Below, one piece after another: positions 53,272 through 62,371 of a stretch of DNA of 64,000 nucleotides; within the stretch, counting starts at the first letter, position 1; the number at the start of each line of letters is the position of its first letter. The translations under genes and the position numbers were made by a program. Source of the DNA: Microvirga mediterraneensis (GTDB lineage Bacteria; Pseudomonadota; Alphaproteobacteria; Rhizobiales; Beijerinckiaceae); contig NZ_JACDXJ010000001.1 in the NCBI RefSeq assembly GCF_013520865.1, forward strand, positions 1,054,001 through 1,118,000, in the 5' to 3' direction. The notes below the pieces were generated by a model. It had not been told where the DNA came from, ran no database searches, and saw nothing but the letters and a program-made list of their open reading frames with translations.

Positions 53272-54419
53272 CGATTGCCGCGTCCAACCAGATCGCGCGC
53301 CACGATGAGCCGCATGATCTCGTTGGTGCCTTCCAGGATCTGGTGCACGCGCAGGTCGCGCACGATCTTCTCGATGCCGTAATCGGCCAGATAGCCGTAG
53401 CCGCCATGGAGCTGCAGGGCGTCGTTCGCCACCTGGAAGCCCACGTCGGTGGCCATGCGCTTGGCCATGGCGCAGAGCTTCGTGGCGTCGAGCGCCTTGG
53501 CATCGAGCGCGGAGGCCGCGCGCCACAGGAAGGTGCGGGCCGCTTCGAGTTCGGTCGCCATGTCGGCGAGCTTGAACTGCAGCGCCTGGAACTCCGCGAT
53601 GCGCCGGCCGAAGGCCTTGCGGTCGTTCGTGTAGGCAAGCGACTTGTCGAGTGCGGCCTGGGCGCCGCCCAGCGAGCAGGCGCCGATATTGAGGCGTCCG
53701 CCGTCGAGGCCCGACATGGCGATCTTGAAGCCCTGGCCCTCGTCGGAGAGCCGGTTGGCGACGGGCACGCGCACGTCCTCGAAGATCACGGCGGCGGTGG
53801 GCTGCGCGTTCCAGCCCATCTTCTTCTCCTGCGCGCCGAAGGACACGCCTTTCATGTCCTTCTCGATCACCAGCGTCGAAATGCCGGAAGGACCGTCCTC
53901 GCCGGTGCGCACCATGGTCACGTAGATGTCCGAGGTGCCCGCACCGGAGATGAACTGCTTCACGCCGTTGACGATGTAATGATCGCCGTCGCGCACGGCC
54001 CTGGTCTTGAGCGCCGCCGCGTCCGAGCCCGAGCCCGGCTCGGTCAGGCAGTAGCTCGCGATCAGCTCCATGGTGACGAGGCGCGGGATGTAGCGGCTCC
54101 GCTGCTCCTCCGAGCCGTAGCGGTCGATCATCCAGGTCGCCATGTTGTGGATCGACAGATAGGCCGAGACGGCCGGGCAGCCGGTGGCCAGCGCCTCGAA
54201 GATGAGCGCCGCGTCGAGCCGCGTCATGCCCGATCCGCCCACATCGTCGCGGGTATAAATCGCCGCCATGCCGAGGTTTGCCGCCTCCCGCATCACGTCC
54301 ACGGGAAAATGCTTCTTCTCGTCCCATTCGAGGGCATGGGGCGCGAGATTGTCCGCCGCGAAGGCAAGCGCCATGTCGCGGACGGCGATTTGGTCTTCGG
54401 TGAGAGAGAACTGGGTCAT
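53268..54419 (-). CDS. Acyl-CoA dehydrogenase, probably isobutyryl-CoA dehydrogenase
   Basis: 383 residues. FAD-binding/substrate segments: SYCLTEPGSGSDAAALKTRA, YIVNGVKQFISGAGTSDIYV and KKMGWNAQPTAAVIFEDVRV. The catalytic-base region LHGGYGYLADYGIEKIVRDL then HQILEGTNEIMRLIVARDL contains the glutamate of the EGTNEI motif. Its position in a unit with mmsB, next to mmsA, points to isobutyryl-CoA to methacrylyl-CoA in valine breakdown. An enoyl-CoA hydratase and 3-hydroxyisobutyryl-CoA hydrolase are missing here. Confidence 0.88.
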   Translation of the reverse strand: MTQFSLTEDQIAVRDMALAFAADNLAPHALEWDEKKHFPVDVMREAANLGMAAIYTRDDVGGSGMTRLDAALIFEALATGCPAVSAYLSIHNMATWMIDRYGSEEQRSRYIPRLVTMELIASYCLTEPGSGSDAAALKTRAVRDGDHYIVNGVKQFISGAGTSDIYVTMVRTGEDGPSGISTLVIEKDMKGVSFGAQEKKMGWNAQPTAAVIFEDVRVPVANRLSDEGQGFKIAMSGLDGGRLNIGACSLGGAQAALDKSLAYTNDRKAFGRRIAEFQALQFKLADMATELEAARTFLWRAASALDAKALDATKLCAMAKRMATDVGFQVANDALQLHGGYGYLADYGIEKIVRDLRVHQILEGTNEIMRLIVARDLVGRGNR

Positions 54420-54521
54420 GGTCCTAAATCGTCACGGCAAGCGCGCTTCGTGCACCCCGACTTTGGATCTAGGGCATCCTGCAGCGAAGTTGCCCCGGTT
54501 CGCAGCCAAAAAGATGCGGTC

Positions 54522-54557
54522 ATAAAAACAAATGGCCGGGGGATCGCCCCCGGCCAT
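54522..54557 (-). terminator. Rho-independent terminator of mmsA
   Basis: An 11-bp perfect stem ATGGCCGGGGG/CCCCCGGCCAT with an ATCG/CGAT loop is followed on the minus strand by TTTGTTTTTA. It separates mmsA from the downstream acyl-CoA dehydrogenase gene, making two transcription units. Confidence 0.9.
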
Positions 54558-54568
54558 CATGATCACGC

Positions 54569-56065
54569 TCACTTCATCGTCGGAATGGAGAATTCGGCGC
54601 CTTCCTTGATGCCGGACGGCCAGCGGGACGTGACCGTCTTGGTCTTGGTGTAGAACCTTACCGCATCAGGGCCGTGCTGGTTGAGGTCGCCGAAGCCCGA
54701 GGCCTTCCAGCCGCCGAAGGTGTAGTAGGCGAGCGGCACCGGGATCGGCACGTTGATGCCGACCATGCCGACGTTCACCCGGGAGGCGAAGTCGCGGGCG
54801 GCGTCGCCGTCGCGGGTGTAGATCGCGACGCCGTTGCCGTATTCGTGGTCGGAGGGCAGGCGCAGGGCTTCGTCGTAGTTCTTGGCGCGCACGACCGACA
54901 GGACGGGCCCAAAAATCTCTTCCTTGTAGATGCGCATGTCGGTGGTCACCTCGTCGAAGAGGCAGCCGCCCATGTAGAAGCCGTTCTCGTAGCCCTGCAT
55001 CTTGAAGTCGCGGCCGTCGACCACGAGCTTGGCGCCTTCCTGGACGCCGAGATCGACGTAGGAGCGCACTTTCTCCATATGGGCCCGGGTCACCATCGGG
55101 CCGAAATCGGCCGACGGATCGGTGGAGGGGCCGACCTTCAGGCTCTCGACGCGCGGGATCAGCTTGTCCATGAGCGCGTCGGCCGTCGCCTTGCCGACGG
55201 GAACCGCCACCGACACGGCCATGCAGCGCTCGCCCGCCGAGCCGTAGCCGGCGCCGATGAGCGCGTCCGCCGCCTGGTCGAGATCGGCGTCGGGCATGAT
55301 GATCATGTGGTTCTTGGCGCCGCCGAAGCACTGGGCGCGCTTGCCGTTCGCCGCGGCGCGGGAATAGACGTATTGGGCGATCGGCGAGGAGCCGACGAAG
55401 CCCACGGCCTTGATGTCCGGATCGTCGAGGATCGCGTCCACCACTTCCTTGTCGCCGTTGACCACGTTGAGGATGCCGGCGGGAAGCCCCGCCTCCATCA
55501 TGATCTCGGCAAGGCGCATCGGCACGCCGGGATCGCGTTCGGACGGCTTCAGGATGAAGGCGTTGCCGCAGGCGATGGCGGGCGAGAGCTTCCACAGCGG
55601 GATCATGGCCGGGAAGTTGAACGGCGTAATGCCGGCGACGACGCCGAGCGGCTGGCGGATCGAATACATGTCGATGCCGGGGCCGGCGCCTTCCGTGAAC
55701 TCGCCCTTCAGGAGATGCGGGATGCCCGTGCAGAACTCGGCCACCTCGACGCCGCGCTGGATGTCGCCCTTCGCGTCGGCGACCGTCTTGCCATGCTCGC
55801 GGGCGAGCATGTCGGCGAGGCTGTCGGTCTCCTTGGCGATGAGTTCGAGGAACTTCATCATCACGCGGGCGCGGCGCTGCGGGTTCGTGGCGGCCCAGGC
55901 GGGCTGCGCGGCCTTGGCGTTCTCGACGGCCTGGCGCAGCTCGTCCTTGGAGGCCAGCGCCACCCGGCCGAGGACCTCGCCGGTCATGGGCTGGAAGAAT
56001 TCGGTGCTGCGACCCGACTTGCCGGCAACCTGCTTGCCGCCGATGAAATGTCCGACCTCGCGCAT
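54569..56065 (-). CDS. mmsA: CoA-acylating methylmalonate-semialdehyde dehydrogenase
   Basis: A 498-residue ALDH-superfamily enzyme making propionyl-CoA from methylmalonate semialdehyde in valine catabolism. The catalytic Cys281 is in GSAGERCMAVSVAVP. FNFPAMIPLWKLSPAIACGN and ANGKRAQCFGGAKNHMIIMP are family signatures. The same family (IolA) converts malonate semialdehyde to acetyl-CoA at the end of inositol breakdown, and no iolA lies in the iol cluster, so this enzyme may serve both. Divergent from a LysR gene; ends in a strong terminator. Confidence 0.94.
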   Translation of the reverse strand: MREVGHFIGGKQVAGKSGRSTEFFQPMTGEVLGRVALASKDELRQAVENAKAAQPAWAATNPQRRARVMMKFLELIAKETDSLADMLAREHGKTVADAKGDIQRGVEVAEFCTGIPHLLKGEFTEGAGPGIDMYSIRQPLGVVAGITPFNFPAMIPLWKLSPAIACGNAFILKPSERDPGVPMRLAEIMMEAGLPAGILNVVNGDKEVVDAILDDPDIKAVGFVGSSPIAQYVYSRAAANGKRAQCFGGAKNHMIIMPDADLDQAADALIGAGYGSAGERCMAVSVAVPVGKATADALMDKLIPRVESLKVGPSTDPSADFGPMVTRAHMEKVRSYVDLGVQEGAKLVVDGRDFKMQGYENGFYMGGCLFDEVTTDMRIYKEEIFGPVLSVVRAKNYDEALRLPSDHEYGNGVAIYTRDGDAARDFASRVNVGMVGINVPIPVPLAYYTFGGWKASGFGDLNQHGPDAVRFYTKTKTVTSRWPSGIKEGAEFSIPTMK

Positions 56066-56186
56066 GGCGTCGTCTCCTCCTGAGGATGTTTTTCGTGCTC
56101 TTCTTCTATCATTGTTGAAATCGCACGACTATGGGTGAAACCAAAGCACCATTGTGCGAAAATACCAATACGGCCAAGGTGAGCCC

Positions 56187-57077
56187 ATGAGCGCTTTCGA
56201 TTGGGACGATCTCCGCTTTTTCCTGGCCGTCGCCCGGGCCGGCCGCCTCACCGTGGCCGCGCGGCAGCTGGAGGCCGACCACACCACTGTGTCCCGCCGT
56301 ATCTCGGCCCTGGAGGCGGCGCTCAAGGCCAAGCTGTTCGAGCGCAGTCCGCAGGGCTACACCCTGACCGAGCCGGGTGAGCGACTCCTGAGACATGCCG
56401 AGAGCATGGAGACGCAGGCGCTCGCCGTCGCAAGCGAGCTCGGCGGAGCGGATCTCGCGCTCTCGGGCACCGTGCGAATCGGCGCGCCGGACGGGATCGG
56501 CACCTACTTTCTTGCGCCAGAACTCGGGGCGCTGGCCGAGCGGCATCCGGGCCTGACCCTGCAGCTCGTGGCCCTGCCGCGTACCTTCTCGCTCTCCAAG
56601 CGCGAGGCCGACATCGCCGTGACCCTGGAGCAGCCGACGGAAGGGCGGCTCGTCTCGCGCAAGCTCACCGATTACCGCCTGAGGCTCTATGCCTCGCAGG
56701 ATTATCTCGACCGCCACGGGCCGGTGACGGAACTGGCCGATCTCGCAGGCAAGACCCTCGTCACCTATGTGGCGGATCTGCTCTACAGCCCGGTGCTCGA
56801 TTATTTCTCGGGCCTTGAGAAATATACCGCCCGCCGCTTCGAATGCGCCAGCGTGGTGGCCCAGGCCGAGGCTGTCCGCGCGGGCGTCGGCATCGGCATC
56901 CTGCACGATTACGCCGTGCGCCAGTTTCCGGAGCTGCGGGTGGTGCTGCCCGACGTGTCGTATCTCCGCACCTACTGGCTCGTCACCCATGCGGATGTGC
57001 GCTCCTTACGCCGGGTGGAGGAGGTTTATTCCTTCATCCTGAGCCGGGTGAGAGCCAACCGGGGGCTTTTCGTGTGA
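56187..57077 (+). CDS. LysR family transcriptional regulator
   Basis: 296 residues. The HTH is [20 protein letters not shown] then [20 protein letters not shown]. The effector domain contains [20 protein letters not shown] and [18 protein letters not shown]. The HTH form with DHTTVSRRI belongs to the group often found divergent from aldehyde dehydrogenases. The 121-bp shared region with mmsA has TCGCAC (56121-56126) facing GTGCGA (56154-56159), a possible binding dyad. Probably the activator of mmsA. Start at 56187 with AAGGTGAG upstream. Confidence 0.88.
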   Translation: MSAFDWDDLRFFLAVARAGRLTVAARQLEADHTTVSRRISALEAALKAKLFERSPQGYTLTEPGERLLRHAESMETQALAVASELGGADLALSGTVRIGAPDGIGTYFLAPELGALAERHPGLTLQLVALPRTFSLSKREADIAVTLEQPTEGRLVSRKLTDYRLRLYASQDYLDRHGPVTELADLAGKTLVTYVADLLYSPVLDYFSGLEKYTARRFECASVVAQAEAVRAGVGIGILHDYAVRQFPELRVVLPDVSYLRTYWLVTHADVRSLRRVEEVYSFILSRVRANRGLFV

Positions 57078-57086
57078 AAACGCCGT

Positions 57087-57183
57087 GTCATCCCCGGCGC
57101 ACGCAGTGCGGGAAGGGAGGTCCACGATCACGCGCTGAGCTGGGGATTCCCTCCCCCTCCGCTACGCTTCGGCCGGGAATGGC
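57087..57183. repeat. Palindromic intergenic repeat (family C)
   Basis: Starts GTCATCCCCGGCGCACGCAG and ends CGGCCGGGAATGGCA, with internal GGGAAGGGAGG and GGGGATTCCCTCCCCCTCCG. It is closely similar to 51822-51917 and 62260-62365. Lies between the LysR gene and transaldolase. Confidence 0.75.
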
Positions 57184-57271
57184 AAGCGACATGACATCCG
57201 TCGCTTTGCCCTTCACGCGAGCCCCTTATGGGACTAAGTCAAACGCCAAAGGACAACCCACGGAGATCCCC

Positions 57272-58243
57272 ATGCCCTCCAAGCTCGACCAATTGCGCGC
57301 CATGACGGTCGTCGTCGCCGATACCGGCGACCTCGACGCGGTGCGCCGCCTGAAGCCCCAGGACTGCACCACCAACCCGACCCTGCTTCTGAAGGCGGTC
57401 GAGACCCCCGCCTACGGCCATATCATCGAGGAGGCCCTGGCCTGGGGCCGGTCCCAGGGCGGATCGCGCGAGGACGTGGTCGCGGCCATCTGCGATCGGC
57501 TGGCGGTGGCCTTCGGCGCCGAGCTTGCGAAGATCGTGCCCGGCCGGGTTTCCACGGAAGTAGACGCCGACCTCTCTTTCGATACCGAGGCGACGGTCGC
57601 CAAGGCCAGGGCCATCATCAAGGCTTACGGGGAGCGCGGCATCGGGCGCGAGAAGATCCTGATCAAGATCGCCTCCACCTGGGAGGGCATCCGCGCCGCC
57701 GAGATTCTCCAGAAGGAAGGCATCGACTGCAACCTCACGCTCCTGTTCTCCCAGGCCCAGGCCCAGGCCTGCGCCGAAGCGGGCGTGTTCCTGATCTCGC
57801 CCTTCGTCGGCCGCATCCTCGACTGGCACGTGAAGGCGGGCGGCGGTCCCTACACGGGAGAGACCGATCCCGGCGTGCTGTCGGTGCGCAAGATCTATGC
57901 TTCGTACAAGGCGCAGGGGATCAAGACCGTGGTGATGGGCGCGTCCTTCCGCAACATCGGCGAGATCGAGGCTCTTGCCGGCTGCGACCGCCTCACCATC
58001 TCGCCCGCGCTCCTCGACGAGCTGGCGAGCGCTGAGGGCGACCTGCCGCGCAAGCTCTCGGCCGAGAACGTGGAAAAGGTCCAGCCCCTGCCGCGCATGG
58101 ACGAGAAGAGTTTCCGCTTCGCGCTGAACGAGGACGCGATGGCAACCGAAAAGCTCGCCGAGGGCATCCGCTCCTTCGTGAAGGACCTGCGCAGCCTGCG
58201 CACGCTCGTGGCGCAGCGGCTCGACGAGGCGAAGGCGGCCTGA
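57272..58243 (+). CDS. tal: Transaldolase
   Basis: A 323-residue TalB-type transaldolase of the pentose phosphate pathway, transferring dihydroxyacetone units. The Schiff-base lysine falls at Lys132 in [20 protein letters not shown], the same number as in E. coli Tal[17 protein letters not shown] and [20 protein letters not shown] are canonical. CGGAG lies about 9 nt before the ATG. Followed by a terminator hairpin and the convergent yjhX-like gene. Confidence 0.95.
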   Translation: MPSKLDQLRAMTVVVADTGDLDAVRRLKPQDCTTNPTLLLKAVETPAYGHIIEEALAWGRSQGGSREDVVAAICDRLAVAFGAELAKIVPGRVSTEVDADLSFDTEATVAKARAIIKAYGERGIGREKILIKIASTWEGIRAAEILQKEGIDCNLTLLFSQAQAQACAEAGVFLISPFVGRILDWHVKAGGGPYTGETDPGVLSVRKIYASYKAQGIKTVVMGASFRNIGEIEALAGCDRLTISPALLDELASAEGDLPRKLSAENVEKVQPLPRMDEKSFRFALNEDAMATEKLAEGIRSFVKDLRSLRTLVAQRLDEAKAA

Positions 58244-58265
58244 GAACGCTCCACGTTCTGGTGAA

Positions 58266-58295
58266 AAGGGAGGCGATGATCTCGCCTCCCTTCTT
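58266..58295 (+). terminator. Terminator of the transaldolase gene
   Basis: An 11-bp perfect stem AAGGGAGGCGA/TCGCCTCCCTT with a 5-nt loop (58266-58276 with 58282-58292), then CTT. AAAA precedes the stem, so it may also serve the convergent gene. Confidence 0.75.
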
Positions 58296-58312
58296 GTGAC
58301 CGAGGAGCCGGT

Positions 58313-58570
58313 TCAGCGATTGTCCGGCCGACTTCTCACCGCCTGCAATCCCTCCCGCGTGATGCGGTAAGGACCTCCGTTCGATGATGCGATAAGCCTT
58401 TTCTGGCGCAGCATCTTGAAGAGATCCATCGTGCAGAGCGACATGAGCCACCCTTCGCGGGTGAGGCATTCGATTTCGGAAATGCGGCCGTTCTCGTCTT
58501 TGTAATGTCGAATGAGGCCGCCTTGAGCGAGCACGTGCAGCACGCGCTGGCCATTGCGTGAAACGTTCAC
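58313..58570 (-). CDS. YjhX family protein (UPF0386)
   Basis: 85 residues starting at GTG. It shows the family pattern in order: RNGQRVLHVLAQGGLIRHYK, ISEIECLTREGWLMSLCTMD, LRQKRLIASSNGGPYRITRE and a GLQAVRSRPDNR end. YjhX is annotated as a toxin of a putative toxin-antitoxin pair in E. coli, and UPF0386 proteins resemble small winged helices. No YjhQ-type acetyltransferase partner is adjacent. An in-frame ATG at 58624 would add an unconserved N-terminus. Confidence 0.85.
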   Translation of the reverse strand: MNVSRNGQRVLHVLAQGGLIRHYKDENGRISEIECLTREGWLMSLCTMDLFKMLRQKRLIASSNGGPYRITREGLQAVRSRPDNR

Positions 58571-58708
58571 GGGAAAACCTGAGCTTTGTTCAAGAATGCA
58601 AGAGAGGCGCGCGCACGCGCGCATTCGGCTGTGGGATCAGCCGTGCCCGCCTGTCAGGTGGCGGGCTTTACCGGGACTCGGTCTCTCTGCGCATAAAAGC
58701 TCCAGGTT

Positions 58709-58734
58709 GAACGGCTTCCTTATAGAAGCCGTTC
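58709..58734 (-). terminator. Hairpin downstream of the TPP-enzyme gene
   Basis: A perfect 10-bp stem GAACGGCTTC/GAAGCCGTTC with a 6-nt loop lies 14 nt after the stop codon on the minus strand. A TTTT occurs about 10 nt later rather than directly, so it may be a weak terminator or 3'-end stabiliser. Confidence 0.5.
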
Positions 58735-58748
58735 TCCGGTCACGTCAA

Positions 58749-60428
58749 TCAGCCGCGGCTTGCCAGTGCCTTCTCGCGGATCTGTGTCAGCGACATGGTC
58801 GGCGTAATGACTTCCGGGTCGATGATGCAGTGCAGGATCGCCGGCTTGCCGGAGGTCAGCGCCCGTTGCAGGGCGGGGGCGAATTCCTCCGTCATGGTCA
58901 CGCGCTCGCCATAGCCGCCGAATGCCTTCGCGTAGGCGGCGAAGTCAGGGTTCTTCAGCATCGTGGCCGAGACGCGTCCGGGATACTCGCGCTCCTGGTG
59001 CATGCGGATCGTACCGTACATGCCGTTGTCGAGCAGGATCACCAGGATCGGCAGATCATACTGCACGGCGGTGGCGAATTCCTGGCCGTTCATGAGGAAG
59101 TCGCCGTCGCCGGCGAACACCACCACGGGACTGTCGGGCCGGATGCGCTTGGCGCCGACACCGGCAGGCACGCCGTAGCCCATGGAGCCCGAGGTCGGTG
59201 CCAGCTGCGTGCCGTATTCGCGGAAGGGCCAGAAGCGGTGGACCCAGGTGGCGAAGTTGCCCGCGCCGTTGCAGAAGATCGTGTCGGAGGGCATCACCTT
59301 GCGCAGGTGTGCCATCACCTCGCCCATCTGCAGGCCGCCGGCGGTGCGGATGGCGCTCGGATCGCTCCAGGCCAGATAATCCGCATGCGCGGTCTTCGTG
59401 CTCTCGCCCCAGGGAAGCGAGGCCGGGGGATGCACGCCTTCCAGGGCCGCCGTGAAGGCGACCGGCGAAGCGTTGATGGCGAGATGCGGGGAATAGACCC
59501 GGCCGATCTCGCTCGGATCGGGATGGATGTGTATGAGCGTCTGCTGCGGCGCCGGAATGTCGAGGAGTGTGTAGGCTTGGCTCGGAATCTCGGAGAGGCG
59601 CCCGCCGACGAGCAGGACGAGGTCGGCTTCCTTGATGCGCGCGAGCAGCTTCGGGTTCACCCCGAGGCCGAGGTCGCCGATGTATGAGGCGTGATCGGCG
59701 GGAAACAGCATCTGGCGGCGGAACGTGCAGGCGACCGGCAGTTCGAAGCGCTCGGCGAAGCGCACGAAGCGCTGCACCGCGACCTCGGACCAGCGGCTGC
59801 CGCCGAGGAGCGCAATGGGCTTCTTCGCGCCGTGCAGCAGCTTCTGCAGCTCGGCCATCTGCGTCAGGCCCGGATGCGTCTCGACGATCTGGTAGCGCGG
59901 CGCGTCGGCGACCTGCGCCATCTCGGTGAGCACGTCCTCCGGCAGCGCGATCACGACCGGACCGGGACGGCCCGAGGTGGCGACGTGGAAGGCGCGGGAG
60001 ATGATCTCGGGGAAGCGCGCCGGATCGTCCACCTCCGTGGCCCATTTGGCGAGCGGGCCGAAGGCGGCGCGGTAATCGAGTTCCTGGAACGCCTCGCGCT
60101 CGCGCATGCCGCGCTCGATCTGGCCGACGAACAGGATCATCGGGGTCGAATCCTGCTTGGCGATGTGGATGCCCGGCGAGGCGTTCGTGGCGCCCGGGCC
60201 GCGGGTGACGAAGCAGATGCCGGGACGGCCCGTGAGCTTGCCGTAGGCTTCCGCCATCATGGCGGCGCCGCCTTCCTGGCGACAGACCGTCACGTCGATC
60301 TTTGCGTCATGCAGCGCATCCAGCGCCGCGAGATAACTCTCGCCCGGAACGCAGAAGATGTGATCGACCCCATGGGTAAGAAGCTGATCGACAAGGATCT
60401 GGCCGCCGGTGCGGGAGGACGCTGTCAT
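58749..60428 (-). CDS. Thiamine-pyrophosphate-dependent enzyme, acetolactate synthase-like
   Basis: 559 residues with three TPP domains: N-terminal PYR domain (VDHIFCVPGESYLAALDALH, catalytic Glu52 in CRQEGGAAMMAEAYG), central domain (PIALLGGSRWSEVAVQRFVR, IHIHPDPSEIGRVY) and C-terminal PP domain (VVFAGDGDFLMNGQEFATAV, the GDG-to-N motif). It is not the biosynthetic IlvB, since no small subunit is adjacent and the active-site segment differs. It lies downstream of two lysine-degradation genes on the same strand, so it may act on a 2-oxo acid of that pathway; that is inference. Confidence 0.8.
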   Translation of the reverse strand: MTASSRTGGQILVDQLLTHGVDHIFCVPGESYLAALDALHDAKIDVTVCRQEGGAAMMAEAYGKLTGRPGICFVTRGPGATNASPGIHIAKQDSTPMILFVGQIERGMREREAFQELDYRAAFGPLAKWATEVDDPARFPEIISRAFHVATSGRPGPVVIALPEDVLTEMAQVADAPRYQIVETHPGLTQMAELQKLLHGAKKPIALLGGSRWSEVAVQRFVRFAERFELPVACTFRRQMLFPADHASYIGDLGLGVNPKLLARIKEADLVLLVGGRLSEIPSQAYTLLDIPAPQQTLIHIHPDPSEIGRVYSPHLAINASPVAFTAALEGVHPPASLPWGESTKTAHADYLAWSDPSAIRTAGGLQMGEVMAHLRKVMPSDTIFCNGAGNFATWVHRFWPFREYGTQLAPTSGSMGYGVPAGVGAKRIRPDSPVVVFAGDGDFLMNGQEFATAVQYDLPILVILLDNGMYGTIRMHQEREYPGRVSATMLKNPDFAAYAKAFGGYGERVTMTEEFAPALQRALTSGKPAILHCIIDPEVITPTMSLTQIREKALASRG

Positions 60429-60503
60429 GGAAGGCTCGCGATGTAAGAGGGCAGATAACAAAACGGAGGGCACTTCTGCCCTCCGTGGTGTCTTTTGGAA
60501 CGA

Positions 60504-62054
60504 TCAGGCGTCCACGTCGAACTTCACGCCCTGGGCGAGCGGGAGGGTCGAGCCGTAATTGATCGTGTTGGTGGCGCGGCGCATATAGGCCTTCCAGGCA
60601 TCGGAACCCGACTCGCGTCCGCCGCCGGTTTCCTTCTCGCCGCCGAAGGCGCCGCCGATCTCGGCGCCCGAAGGGCCGATATTGACGTTCGCGATGCCGC
60701 AATCGGAACCCGCAACTGAGACGAAGGCCTCGGCCTCGCGCAGGTTGAGGGTGAAGATCGAGGAGGAGAGGCCGGCGCCGACCGCGTTGTGCAGCGCGAT
60801 CACGTCATCGAAATCCGAATAGCGCATCACGTAGAGGATCGGCGCGAAGGTTTCGCGCATCACCGGGCCGGTCTGGCTCGGCATCTCGACAAGGGCCGGG
60901 CGGGCATAGACGCCCTCATTGGCCACGTCCGTGTAGCGTCCGCCGCCATGCACCTTGCCGCCGGCTGCGCGGGCCTCGTCGAGGGCGCGCTCCATGTTGT
61001 CGAAAGCCGCCTTGTCGATCAGCGGGCCGACGAGCGTGCCCTCGGCGCGCGGGTCGCCGATCTTCACGCTGCCATAGACCTTCACGAGGCGCGGAACGAG
61101 CTGGTCGTAGACGCTCTCATGCACGAAGAGGCGGCGCAGGGTGGTGCAGCGCTGACCCGCCGTGCCCATGGCCGCGAAGGCGATGCCGCGCAGCGCCAGG
61201 TCGAGGTCGGCCGAGGGAGCCACGATGGCGGCGTTGTTGCCACCGAGCTCCAGGATCGCGCGGGCGAACCGCTCGGCGAGCTTCGGGCCGACCTGGCGGC
61301 CCATGGCCGTGGAGCCGGTGGCGGAGAGCACCGGGACGCGGTGGTCCTCGACGAGGATCTCGCCGATCTCGCGGCCGCCGAGCAGCACTTCGCAGAGGCC
61401 TTCCGGCACGCCGCCGAAACGCTTGGCGGCGCGCTCGACGATGGCGTGCGTGGCAAGGGCGGTCAGCAGGGTCTTCTCGGAGGGCTTCCACACCACGCTG
61501 TCGCCGCACACGAGGGCGAGGGCCGCGTTCCAGGACCACACGGCCACGGGGAAGTTGAAGGCCGAGATGACGCCGCAGACACCGAGCGGATGCCAGGTCT
61601 CCATCATGCGGTGATCGGCGCGCTCGGTCGCGATGGTCAGGCCGTAGAGCTGACGCGACAGGCCGACGGCGAAATCGCAGATGTCGATCATCTCCTGCAC
61701 TTCGCCGAGGCCTTCCGAGACGATCTTGCCGGCTTCCAGCGTCACGAGGCGACCGAGGTCGTCCTTGGCGGTGCGCAGCTCCTCGCCGAGCAGGCGGATG
61801 AACTCGCCGCGCTTGGGCGCCGGGACCTTGCGCCAAGCCTTGAAGGCGGCGTCGGCGCGGCCGATGGCGGCCTTGGCCTCCTCGGGTGTCGTCTCGCGCA
61901 CATGGGCGATCACCTCGCCGGTGATCGGCGACAGGGCCGGGCGGCCGCCGGACGCGAAGGCGCTCTCCGGCACGCCGAGGCGCGCGAGAATGGCGCGGGC
62001 CTCATCCGCAACGGAAGCGGGCGCGGAGGATACAGGTTTCAGGCTCGCGGTCAT
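60504..62054 (-). CDS. L-aminoadipate-semialdehyde dehydrogenase (ALDH7 family)
   Basis: 516 residues. Catalytic Cys303 is in MGTAGQRCTTLRRLFVHES, the ALDH7/antiquitin signature. Glu269 is in RFARAILELGGNNAAIVAPS. The N-terminal AILARLGVPESAFASGG extension and TWHPLGVCGVISAFNFPVAV fit AmaB/AASADH enzymes, which oxidise aminoadipate semialdehyde to 2-aminoadipate in lysine degradation. The start at 62054 follows the family N-terminus; a longer frame to 62135 lacks conservation. The saccharopine dehydrogenase gene upstream supports the pathway. Confidence 0.9.
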   Translation of the reverse strand: MTASLKPVSSAPASVADEARAILARLGVPESAFASGGRPALSPITGEVIAHVRETTPEEAKAAIGRADAAFKAWRKVPAPKRGEFIRLLGEELRTAKDDLGRLVTLEAGKIVSEGLGEVQEMIDICDFAVGLSRQLYGLTIATERADHRMMETWHPLGVCGVISAFNFPVAVWSWNAALALVCGDSVVWKPSEKTLLTALATHAIVERAAKRFGGVPEGLCEVLLGGREIGEILVEDHRVPVLSATGSTAMGRQVGPKLAERFARAILELGGNNAAIVAPSADLDLALRGIAFAAMGTAGQRCTTLRRLFVHESVYDQLVPRLVKVYGSVKIGDPRAEGTLVGPLIDKAAFDNMERALDEARAAGGKVHGGGRYTDVANEGVYARPALVEMPSQTGPVMRETFAPILYVMRYSDFDDVIALHNAVGAGLSSSIFTLNLREAEAFVSVAGSDCGIANVNIGPSGAEIGGAFGGEKETGGGRESGSDAWKAYMRRATNTINYGSTLPLAQGVKFDVDA

Positions 62055-62259
62055 GTTGGTTCTCCCTGGATGCGGGCTTGGGCCTCTGGCGGCCCACCAC
62101 CCTCGCTTGTCTTTGAAACGAAACGACGGCGGCACTCATGCCACCGTCTTAATGCATGACCGGGAAGCCTGGGAACTGCTTTTCCCGAATAGGGTCATGC
62201 CAATTTGTAAAGAACTCGAAGGGCGTGGCTCGAGATGCTCTGCTCCTCACAAGGGAGCT

Positions 62260-62365
62260 GTCATCCCCGGCGAGCGCCAGCGAGGGAGGGGGATCCACGA
62301 TCACGCGCGGCGCTATGGATTCCCTTCCCCTCCGATGACTGCGCCATCTCCGGCCGGGAATGGCA
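62260..62365. repeat. Palindromic intergenic repeat (family C)
   Basis: Starts GTCATCCCCGGCGAGCGCCA and ends CTCCGGCCGGGAATGGCA, with internal GATCCACGATCACGCGC shared with the copy at 57087-57183. It fills most of the 317-bp gap 62055-62371; the remainder is the aldehyde dehydrogenase promoter region with no gene. Confidence 0.75.
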
Positions 62366-62371
62366 TTGCCC

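Noticed and set aside
54674..56083. Long plus-strand frame opposite mmsA, and a similar one opposite the ALDH7 gene at 60789-62159
   Set aside because: Antisense shadows of aldehyde dehydrogenase genes whose catalytic residues are intact on the minus strand.
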